Source of the DNA: Chrysoporthe austroafricana
Lineage: Eukaryota; Ascomycota; Sordariomycetes; Diaporthales; Cryphonectriaceae
NCBI GenBank assembly: GCA_001051155.2
Contig: JYIP02000005.1
Coordinates: forward strand, 2,232,001-2,296,000
Length of the DNA: 64,000 nucleotides
Direction of reading: 5' to 3'
Shown here: positions 54,901 to 64,000 of the stretch, one piece after another
How positions within the stretch are numbered: position 1 is the stretch's first letter
Layout: every line of letters starts with the position of its first letter
Made by a program: the position numbers and the translations under genes
The notes under the pieces: generated by a model
The model's input: only the letters and a program-made list of their open reading frames with translations
Told to the model about the DNA's origin: nothing
The model's database searches: none

Positions 54901-56526
54901 TTCGTGGCGCGAGGGGAGAAGCAAGTGGGGTTTGGATTTCTCGCGGCGTAGGAGATACTATTCCATATCAGCCATAAGCCGGAGAGGGATTATGTAGCCA
55001 CAGCGACGAACCTGGAAACAAGAGGGCCTCGGCGAAGGAAGCAAGTGGTCCTCTATAACAGCCAAGACAGCTCCAGAAGTCATCAGAAGCAGAAACAGCC
55101 GGGTCAGAGCAGGAAGAACACGGATCGTTTGAGTCACACTGCAATGTTAGTATGCACTGCTTCAGCGGTATTGGGGAGATATTGCTTACGCCCTGCTTCG
55201 ATATTCTGCATCGGAGACACGAGCCAGCATCACGCAGCAACCGAAGTTCACCAATGGACTCTAGTTTCGATTGTCCCACACGGCTGCGCTTCAGTGGTGG
55301 CAAAAGAGGATCGACCTCTGAGTCCACTGAGCCTCTTAGATGCCTTTTGGGAGCTGAAGGCTCAGCAGCCAACGAGTAAGACTTCAGAGAATCCCTATGG
55401 TCACGAGACAAGCCTTGCGCAGTAGAATGTGCCACTTGTGAACTGCCAGTGGGCCGCGGCAAGTATAACGGGGGTGAGGGTTTCGAGTATTCATTGCTGT
55501 AATCGCGACGATGACTGGACTGATCTTGTGGGACCAGTGTAGGTGCGTCACTGATCGACAAGCCAGAATCCCTCTTCAGCAGTACGGCATGCTCCTTCAC
55601 ATGGTGATCTCGCTCTTCTTGGCTCGCAAACCCGTAGATGTAATGCAGGCATTGGTCATCCCAACACTTGAAGAAGTGAGAGGTCCGGTATCTCGGCCGA
55701 AGGCTGTCTCTCAACCTCCAAGCCCGGACGACTGGATCATATTGCGATAGGTTCCTGTCGAGCCACGCGTCGTACCCCTCAGGTGCGCTGTCCCGGAAGT
55801 AGAGTTTGAGATGTTCATTGTGCCTAGGGTCGTTGAGATCCAGACCTAGTAGTTTGAGAGAAGGTGAGCTGTGGCTCCAGTTTATACAAGCATGCTTCCA
55901 AGAAGTGAGGCGTACCTTGATCTAGACAGGCCGTCTCAATGCATTCACACTGATACTGGAGTGTTCTGGCATCTTCAATCTCGGATAAAACGTGAACTTT
56001 GTCGGATATGCCTATAGAGCCATCTAATTAGATCAAGGCACACGTACCAAGTTGGACATCATGATGATTCTCAAGCACCTGGCTAGTCTCCTAAAATGAC
56101 CAGCCCATCCACCAAGGGCACGTTGAGCGCTCTTGGAACGAAAGCGAGAGCAGACGAACTTGCGCGAACAGAAAAAAGGAGGTCAAGCAACTCACGGTTG
56201 TCACCAGCAAAGGCGCGTAGTGCCCTAAGTTTGTGGCGCAGCATGTCAAGCTCGACTCTGACATTCGGGCCATACCTCTGAGGCAGCAAGGCTACAAGCC
56301 TGGCCTCGATCTCAGCCTGCTGGTCGAGCAGAGCTCGAATGGTGGACTCGAGAGTAGGATCGGAGGCAAGACTGGCGCTGTGGCTGTGACCAAGCCTAGG
56401 GTCGTGGTAGGGGGCTGATGAGACAGTGCGCCCGGACTCAGGCCCAAGGCCTGGCGCGGATGCGCTGGCGTAGGCCGGAGGAGAGGTTGTATTCGCAAAT
56501 ATTGAGCCCGCATTTTCGGCCGCCAT
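51950..56526 (-). CDS. Large regulator-like protein with Zn2Cys6-like cluster and C2H2 zinc fingers
   Basis: Model: complement(join(51950..52773, 52876..54957, 55012..55138, 55190..55845, 55916..56011, 56196..56526)), 1371 aa; all five introns close the frame. Start MAAENAG. Residues about 60-108 form a helical/coiled segment (LLDQQAEIEARLVALL...LDMLRHKLRALRAF). A finger-like FKCWDDQC...HHVKEH lies near residue 180. Cysteines at 352, 355, 362, 368, 371, 385 and 388 make a Zn2Cys6-like pattern (CLRCRISKQG|CDSNDPCSSC) just before GCYRGPLASFAEALL. C2H2-type fingers follow near 818 (CAKC...RRHNDAKH), 1040-1090 (two, CPHPQCGRVF and CPIESCEYHTKGF), 1100 (CPFCPGPGTAYEKAF) and 1166 (CSICQ). The rest is disordered. 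Probably a nuclear DNA- or RNA-binding protein; target unknown. Exon 5 start (acceptor AATAG|TATCTC) rests on frame and a CTGAT branch site. Confidence 0.82.
55139..55189 (-). other. Stop-free intron inside the zinc-cluster motif (51 nt)
   Basis: GTAAGC donor, TACTAAC branch site, CAG acceptor. It has 17 in-frame sense codons and no stop. It separates the second and third cysteines of the Zn2Cys6-like motif; splicing gives C-x2-C-x6-C spacing, retention would give a 23-residue gap. Confidence 0.85.
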
Positions 56527-57341
56527 GGGGACACAGAGAGGGCCGGCGCTCCGGTCCGGAGCGCTGCACTCAAAGACCACCGTTTTGTCTCCCCTTTCCG
56601 AGACCTTTGTCTCAATAGCAAGGACGTCAGAGTGACGGGCCCCGGCGAGGTCCCAGTGTAGGCGATATGTCGGGGGTCAATATGCACCTCGACGACCCCC
56701 TCGCACGACGCACAACGGCCCAGGCAGAACAGACACAGTACAGCTGCAGTGCAGTCAACACGCCCGCCTGCCACTTCGCAACTCCCACTTTCCGTCCCTC
56801 GGCCTGCTGCTGTCGCAGCCGCGCTATCTTGTTGTATGGCAGTGCTGCTACGTTCTCACGATGCTGTCTCCGGTGATCTCTTTATCTCAAGAGGACAATG
56901 AGCATAGCCCTTCTCCATGATCCTCGAAGATGTGCTATCGGGATCAGTCCATCGAGGGGCGGGGGCCGGGGAGAAGTCACTAGACGCACGGCAGCTGCAT
57001 GCCGTGCGGATGAGCTCAAGGCGACCGACCCACGGTGGGAGAGGCTGGTCTGAGCAAGAGGAGGGTGGCGGCGCTTGAGGTCGGGGCGGACTCGAAGGAC
57101 AATTTTCTGCGGCGTGCGGTGCGAAGCCGTCAGACCGGACGAGGCAGAGCGAGACAGTGCAGAGATAAATAATAAATGGAGATAAGATGAGACGAAATGG
57201 CACAGGAGGAGAGCTGCATGTGCGACGAAGCTGTACCAGAAGAGGAATGGGAGAAAATCAACGTAGCGTAGAGAGAAGCTATAGACAAGGGTCGACAGCT
57301 AAGACGGGCTCCGTAATACGGTGGTAATGGCAGTGGATAGT

Positions 57342-57394
57342 GGAGAGCAGGACAGGACAGGACAGAGCAAGAGCAGAACAGAGCAGAGCGGAGC
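57342..57394. repeat. GGACA/GAGCA purine-rich tandem repeat
   Basis: Tandem GGACA units merging into GAGCA/GAGCAGA units. Confidence 0.75.
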
Positions 57395-57724
57395 ACCTGG
57401 ACCTGGAGAGGCGGGACGAGGAGCAGAAGCCAGGTAGAGGTTCAAGGCGCCTCGCAGAGCGCGGGGCGAGAGGGGCTTGTATCGTGCAGTACCCAGCATG
57501 GCCCGTGGAGGTTCGGGGGTATACCACAGCAGGAGGAAGGAGGGAACCCCAGAAAAGAGGAGAAGAGACCCTTCAACGGTTTGTGAGCCAAGGTACGTAT
57601 CCGTTGTACTCCGTGCCGGGTGATTCATCAGACTGCGGGTGGGCGGCGAAGGGCCTGCTCGTGACCCTTGGCAGGGAGACAAGACGAACACGAGCACACA
57701 GGAGGAGATAGCCGACAAGGTCAA

Positions 57725-57776
57725 GGCAGGGAAAGGGGAGGGCAGGGCAGAGCAAGGCAGGGCAAGGCAAGGAAAG
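57725..57776. repeat. GGCAA/GGCAG purine-rich tandem repeat
   Basis: Degenerate pentamers (AGGCA, GGGCA) in a G/A-rich strand. Confidence 0.7.
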
Positions 57777-57793
57777 CAACGAGGAAGGAGACA

Positions 57794-57853
57794 AGAAGAA
57801 GAAGCAGCAGCAGCAGCAGCAGCAGCAGGAGCAGCAGCAGGAGGAGGAGGAGG
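57794..57853. repeat. GAA/CAG/GAG trinucleotide microsatellite
   Basis: GAA units, then about eight CAG, GAGCAGCAGCAG and GAG units. Surrounding frames are open only because the repeat lacks stops. Confidence 0.85.
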
Positions 57854-58362
57854 AATCACGGCGCGACCGGGGGTGTGCACACCTGGGCTGGGGCATCCCA
57901 AGCCCAGCCTACATAGTACATAGTCAGTGCTACCCAGGTGGTGGTCTCGTCTGCAGTCGCCGCGGCATGGACGGTAAAGTACTTGGGGGTCAGGGCGTGA
58001 TCCATCCCACATCCGTAGGGGAGCACTATGGACAGTTGCGGATGTGCGACCGCGAATGCAGCTCGTCTCGTCTACCCTTGGAGGCGACCTGCAAGGATTT
58101 CTGCAGCAGCAGGTGGGCAGGTGGGGCCACGTTCAACCGGCTGCTGGTTCTGCATCAGCAGCTATCAGTCTCAGCTTCAGGTTCGCACGCTACGCACGCC
58201 GCTGCCGAGCACGCCAGCCAGGCGTGCCAGGTTCCTATGCCGCACGCCCAGTAGCACAGGAGGTAGCAGCTACCACAGCACAGCCCACTATACAATTCAT
58301 TAATTAATACCTGCCCCGTCGGCGCATGTCCTGCATCCTGATATCGTACCCGCGCGCTACGC

Positions 58363-58389
58363 CGCAGCAGCAGCAGCGGCAGCAGCAGG
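58363..58389. repeat. CAG trinucleotide repeat
   Basis: Interrupted (CAG)n with one CGG, about nine units. Confidence 0.85.
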
Positions 58390-58718
58390 AGGTGAGGGGC
58401 CGCGCCAGGGGCATCTGTACTGTGCTGAGCAGGCCCAGCAGATCGTCGCCTGGCCTGTCGGCGAGGCAGGAGGAGGCCTCATGGTTCCGTTGGCCCGATT
58501 TACTTTTCCAAAGGGGCGAGTGAGGCCTGCACTGGATGATGTGTCGAAAGATGGCTGTTGTGATATGAGACTCACTCAAGGTTTGGACGGGAGGGCTACC
58601 AACATCGGACTGGCCAAGTACCCAGGTACTAAGTATGTAAATACTGGGCGGAGGGGCCGGGGTGACAGCTACTATGGGACCCAAGAAGGCACAGCACTGT
58701 ACGACCATACCCCCCCTG

Positions 58719-58765
58719 TCCCTCCTCCTTCTCCTCCTCCTCCTCCTCCCTCCTCTTCCTGCTCC
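58719..58765. repeat. CCT trinucleotide repeat
   Basis: Interrupted (CCT/TCC)n tract, pyrimidine-rich on the plus strand. Confidence 0.85.
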
Positions 58766-58866
58766 TCATGCACCATACCTCCTCCGCCTCCTGGCAGCTG
58801 TGGGTGTCGCGCACGCACCATCCCCTCTCGCCGCCTGCAGCCATACATCTGCCCGCACGCTGCCTG

Positions 58867-58908
58867 CTGATGATGATGATGATGGGATGGGATGGGACGG
58901 GGTGGGAG
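58867..58908. repeat. GAT / GGGAT tandem repeat
   Basis: About five GAT units followed by GGGAT pentamers decaying into GGGACGGGGTGGGAGG. Confidence 0.85.
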
Positions 58909-59178
58909 GGCGTTCCGCGCGCACCTGACTTCGAGGGCGCCACACCACCCACCACAACACTCTCCCTCGTCCCGTCTTCCGGAACGGTCGCCATCACAGC
59001 TGAGGAGAGCTGAGCATGAGCCCTAGCTCCGGGGAGCTGTCCCCTCCTCCCTTCGCGCTATCGCACTAATTACCCGCCGTGTAGGGCTTGCAGCTGTTTC
59101 GGTAGCCTGCCAGACAGGAGGAGGCCGTGGGCCCCCCAGGGAGCTATGATGATGTACCACAGCGGACCATCCACACTG

Positions 59179-59200
59179 CTGGGACTGGGACTGGGACTCG
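59179..59200. repeat. GGGACT hexamer repeat
   Basis: Three to four tandem GGGACT units. Confidence 0.8.
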
Positions 59201-62200
59201 GACCTTCTGATCCCGGTTCTCGCTCCGCACATGGACTGAGCCCTCGTTCGACAAACAACCCGGCACCCATGGCGCCATGCACACAGCCACCGCGAACTCT
59301 GATCGCCAAATTGACGGACTGCTCCTATGGCCGTGGGCAAGAGTCCATATCACAGTACAGGCTGACAGGGCTAGCAGGGCATTCCCTCTCCTCGGTATGG
59401 GTCTTGCCTGCACGCACGGCTACGGCTCCTGAACGGCTGCGACATCCTCGTCAATTAAGCCGCTACTAGTTGTGTGCGCTCGACTCAAGGGTCTTGCCAC
59501 ACTATATCGAGGCACCGCGGACCTATATTGCCGCTCATGCCGTCGACACGACTGGCACGGCCCTCAGTGCCTGATGAGCCCGTCACCCCCAGCTGCCGTG
59601 TGCCTCGAGCTACTATCATCAACCTATCTGCCGGTTCCCGCTACCCGCCTCCCGATGCCTATATCGCAACCGTGATAAGACGATCCACCGGATGCTACTA
59701 TGGTATGCTGTGGTATCCTCGGTGTCGATCCCATCTCTCTCTGGGCTGCCAAGCACGGTCAACCTTAAAACCGACCACAGCACTGCTGGGCACACAAGAC
59801 TGCTACTGCTCGGCGATCAGGGCTTCAGCTCACCAGCGCTGAGACCTGCTAGGACGAGCACATAGACGGGCGCGCGGACGGCCAGACAGCACGAGGCATG
59901 ACATTGCGGAGCTCCACATCGGAGGCTGCCGAGGGCAAGGCTCGCTACATCCTGCAACTCAGACACTTCTGCCGGCATTTGTAGCGCATCTGCTGGTGTG
60001 AGAGTAATACCCAGCGATACCACTCAACCCCTCTTGACTCCCAAACCCACCGCCTTTCTATCCCCATCACTCAATGCCACCCTCCAGCTGTGTCCCGACC
60101 GGTAACCTCAGCACAGAGCTTCAGGCGGCGTGTGTAACATGTTGCCCATCCCAGCCTCTTCATGTCGCCTAGCTAATTGGTCGTTCCTTCGCGGCTACGT
60201 GTGAATCTCGTCTGATCGTTGGTGCCCCGAGGGCAGCTAGCTATCGCAGCCCTCGAGCTTGCGGGTGCCCATGTAATTCATCACGACAGCTTCAAAGCCA
60301 GGGAGAAGTGTGCGCTTCTTCAAGTCGTGACGGAACACGGGCCACGTCTTCCCGCGAATAGAATACCGCGGCCGGGTTGGACCCTGGGCAGACCGGCGGT
60401 ACGATTTCAGGGTAGCCGGTGCGGTGCCCTTCTGGCATCTGCTTCAGATAGGTAGGCCGAACCAGGCATGCTGCTTCAATTGTGGGGCTCCGCAGGATGC
60501 CACCTTGGAGTTATGGTTAAGGTTTCTGAATCCAGACTTTCAGGACCATCGACCAGGGCGCCGAGACGACGTCACTTTCTTTCACATCACGAATTCGAGT
60601 GCGCAAGAGCTCAAGGCATACACGGTGCCAGAACTATGTCGCATTGCATTTGCAGGAGTTCGCTCCCCAGATCGTAGTCAATCGCGAGAATCTAGTCAGG
60701 CGGAGCGATGCTGGCGACGGCTACAGCTTTCGGACTTCACCCGATGGCATGGTGCGACCCAATGGTTACCACAACGGGTTAAGGCGTTGTTTCTAATAGT
60801 AGGAGAGTTAAGAGGCGCCAGTCTCGAGTCGGGTTGAACTCCGAACGACGCGTAGTCTCATGCGTCTCGAACGACACCGGGCAAGCCATTGGCAGGGCGA
60901 AGCTCTGCTGCCTCTGTATGACAAGCAAGGGGCCTCGCGCCTGCTATCTCATTAGTGCGCGGAAAAAGACTTGCTTTATTGACGGAATAGAATTCTATCA
61001 GCGCATATGGGTTGAATATGGCGTCAAAGTATGTTAGTAGTGCATGCTTTTGGTTCCGACTGACTGGAACTGCTACAAATGTAAACCGACGTGGCAAGGT
61101 CCCGGATCAAATACCAGCGCAACAGAGCTGTGATCGTCTCGATAGTCTGCAAACATCGCAAGCTGAAAGGCTCGGAGCCAGCCAATGTTCCGGCCGCAAG
61201 AGTAAACGGTTTCCCCCACAAACCGACATGCATTCGAAATCCTGCGAAACTTCTTCTGGTGATCTCCTACGTCACATCAGTGATTACTTTGCCACACACG
61301 AAATTATGTTCCAGCGACCTGCGAGGCTATCGTGATCCCGAAACCCAATGCAGCGGGACTTGGGTGATCAACGATCTCGTCGACCGCGAGCGCGGCCAGC
61401 TTGACGGATCTGCACGTCCGACTGGCTGGGGCGACAAAGCGATAACGCAGAGTGCGACCCTACACCTCATGTATTTCGATTGGACGCTCCGCAGGGGTTC
61501 GGACAGCCTTGTACCGCGAGTTGCACGATGCTTGACCCTGCGGCTCCCATTGTGACTAGAGATCGGCGTGATAAGTTGCATCGAGAGGTGCAATGCAGGG
61601 TCTCCAAGCTTTCAAGCTTTCAGCACGGCCCCCTTTACGGCCCGATTGCTCGTCACTTGCAGAGAGCTGGCTGTCTTAACCGATTTTCGAGGCGCGAGCC
61701 AGCGGTGCTGCTGGGGACGGACGACGACTTGGCTACCACGGTGAATAGTCGTACACCGTCGTCTTGCCCCAGGTGAGAGAGGGTCACCCTTCCTACTCCG
61801 AACACAGACGGACCAGGAGCATATTCGCTTAATCACTCAACCGCTCTTCACGCGTCCTTCCCCTATACAGGCCAATGTCCGATGCCGACCGCCGACGACG
61901 TGAGCCCCGCTCGTCTGCATGCATTATCTCAAGCTTGTTTCCCACTCCGTCAGCTCTGGGGTTTGGACGAGCTGGGTCGAGGCTTTATTCAGCGAGCGCG
62001 CAGGCGTTTTCGGCCTAGCGCCAGATTTGCCTTACCTTTTTCGCTCGCCTCAAACTCCTCAGCTAGCATATTGACCTTCTCCTTCGAGGATGCCGACCGC
62101 CAGCACCTCGCGAACATCTCCCGCCCCGGCGGGCCAGAAACACTCAACGTTGCTCTGTTCGGTCCCTACTTCCCGAGCAGGGAATGGTCGTTACATTGCC

Positions 62201-64000
62201 GACAGCGTTGAGGAGCCTCTAAACGCGCGTCAGTCGGTGGAGACCGGCACTTCCACGAACGACCGCCGACGGTGCCCCAGACCGCGGTCGTTTTTTTGAG
62301 GAAACATGCTTAACTTTTGGCGTCGGTCTCGGACCTTGAACGAGCTGTTTCCGAGGAGAGGATGCTTCACATCGTCATGCGGCTAGGCTCGGGCAGACCT
62401 CAGCCCACTCCTGCGGTGCGCGGTGTTCACGGGATCGCGGACGGGATGCTGCACGGAGCAGAAGGCGTCGTCATCTATGCTCACCTCGGAAGTCCAAGGT
62501 CGCAGCGCACGACGACGATTGTAACATGGTATCAGTTCTGCCAGGGCACATGGCCTCTCGACGCGAATTGATGCTCGCTGAGGACATCGCCAGCCCTAGG
62601 GCAGCTCGGCACATTCGGGGCGGACCCCAGCCCTAACCTTGCTCCATAACCTTGAGTCCTGGAATTAAGGACTCGGCTCGACTCCGGTCAATGCTACATT
62701 GCACCTATTGTCATCAGTTGGGTAAGGGGAATCTCGAGGCTTTAAGCCATCGATGGTTCATGTCTCTGCAAGGCTTGAGAGGCTACGACACTGTCGCTCT
62801 ATAGCGTCTGCTAGTCACTATGATGGCTGTATAGTCACCTGGGGCCGGGCACTGGGGTCCTGGAGCTCAGCAAGGTTTAAGCCCTGCAGTCTGCTTTGCT
62901 ATCACAGCTGCTCGAGTCTAGTGATAAACTCGGGGACGATCTAGGTATCCTGGAGCTACACCGAGGGGGAAGGTGATATCCTGCTACTATCAACCTCACA
63001 GCTCGGCCTCGCGAGATGACGACTCACAGGCTTTACATATTGCTTACAACACTCCTCACAACGTATTCGACAGCCATTTCAGGCTTATCTCTCGTACGAG
63101 TTCCCTCGGAGCCGCTTGATGGTGCTGACGCATGAAACGTGGGGTCTTTCGATCGCGATGCCTCTCGCTGTCGGACGCCAAGGACGACCCGACAAGGGCA
63201 GCAGTCGAGGCCATAGATGGCCACCCTCGGGCTTCCGTCGTGATGGGTAGCAAAACCCATCCCCGACGACGCGTAATCACGAGGAGGATGTCTTTTCTTG
63301 GCCGGGTCTGGCCATTCGAGTCTGTATGAGTCCTTTCTCCCGTCGCCCTCTCTAGCCTTGTCGCGGTAAAAAGCCCCGCAGAGCGGCGAGATGCGCTTTA
63401 TTGACAATCTCCCCCCCCGGACAGATCGAGACTCGGGGCCTTGTCTCGCGAGCTACCGAGGCTATTGTCGCAACTTGCCTCACCTGTTGACCCTCCATCT
63501 TGGGATGACCAGCGGCTCGGCCAGTTAGGATTTGAGGAACGCCAACAGCGCCTGACCTGCCGCTGACTCCGCAGCCGGCTGTGGTGCAGTCTTCCTGCAG
63601 CAACCCGCAAGGTGCTAGGTCTACAGGTGCGGAGTTGACCCTTGCGTCACCATGGGACGTTCCCCTCTGGTCCTGGTGCCCACCCGCGGGCGCTTGTACG
63701 GATTTCTCTTGATAACGGCGACTGTTGGCGTGGGAGGGCGGCATAGCTGGTTGGCCCAGCTGGTCTGTTGCTGCCCCAGCCGCCTTGCCATCTTGGCTAT
63801 GAAGCCGGCATGAGACCGAATACCTCTCTGCCATGCTGGAGATATGCAAGACATGGCGCTCCCACTCCTTGCCGTGGCTAGCGGGTGACATAGCTACCAC
63901 GGTCGTGCCGTCGAGGTGGTGGCACCTGAACCGGACTCTGGAGGTGAGGCACGAGGGTGCCAGCTCCATGGCGCCACCTCAGCGCGCGCGCCCTGCGCGC

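Larger units (their letters stand above)
56527..64000. other. Gene-poor, microsatellite-rich 7.5-kb interval
   Basis: No ORF with recognisable domain or convincing exon pairs. Positions 57340-59200 carry many purine, CAG, CCT and GAT repeats (listed separately). 59.5-64 kb has ordinary composition with short overlapping ORFs (largest about 205 codons, 63352-63969 minus) and no recognisable motif. No LTR, terminal inverted repeat, transposase or RNA gene recognised. The first few hundred bases should be the promoter of the zinc-cluster gene. Confidence 0.5.

Noticed and set aside
57573..58012. ORFs reading the CAG/GAG repeat as poly-Ser/Ala/Cys or poly-Gln
   Set aside because: Open only because the trinucleotide repeat has no stops in most frames; no conserved sequence beside the repeat.
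1..64000. CRISPR arrays, bacterial operons, rRNA genes, a second tRNA, or a secondary-metabolite cluster
   Set aside because: No regularly spaced direct repeats, no second cloverleaf with TTCGA-type T arm found by eye, and no PKS, NRPS, terpene or other backbone enzyme among the genes.

Overview
The window looks like nuclear DNA of a filamentous ascomycete (Pezizomycotina, most likely Sordariomycetes). Most genes have short introns (about 47-100 nt) with GT-AG ends and CTAAC/CTGAC-type branch sites. The proteins are eukaryotic and match fungal orthologues, and there is one nuclear tRNA gene. I assign no species. Gene models were joined by hand from splice signals, reading frame and conserved protein blocks; where I give exon coordinates, the frame closes across all exons.

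Layout. 0.3-11.5 kb, all on the minus strand: protein phosphatase methylesterase (PPE1), tRNA-dihydrouridine synthase (DUS2/SMM1), tRNA-Ala(TGC), a 6-phosphogluconate-dehydrogenase-like oxidoreductase, an Hsp20/Hsp30 heat-shock protein with recognisable heat-shock elements, and a YTH-domain RNA-binding protein with an RRM. 11.5-17.9 kb: no recognisable gene. 17.9-25.7 kb: proteasome subunit beta-6 (PRE7) and, divergently, phosphatidylinositol 4-kinase STT4, the longest gene here (1938 aa, five exons). 26.7-40.9 kb, minus strand: a TRP/Flc-like membrane protein with an ML-like domain, a MutL homologue lacking the endonuclease motif (Mlh2/PMS1-like), a Mn-type cation diffusion facilitator, and GAR formyltransferase (ADE8). 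44.1-44.9 kb: gluconokinase. 47.8-49.9 kb, plus strand: protoporphyrinogen oxidase (HEM14). 51.9-56.5 kb, minus strand: a 1371-aa regulator-like protein combining a Zn2Cys6-like cluster with several C2H2 fingers. 56.5-64 kb: no recognisable gene, rich in microsatellites.

The genes are housekeeping genes from unrelated pathways (methylation control of PP2A, tRNA modification, proteostasis, lipid signalling, purine, haem and gluconate metabolism, metal transport). They do not form a biosynthetic cluster. Thirteen protein genes in 64 kb is sparse for such a fungus. The gaps hold simple repeats, AT-rich islands and one strong hairpin, but no intact transposon, CRISPR array or recognisable new system. 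The most unusual points are a GC-AG intron in PPE1, stop-free introns divisible by three in DUS2 and in the zinc-cluster gene (the latter inside the metal-binding motif), and the mixed zinc-finger architecture of the 51.9-56.5 kb gene.
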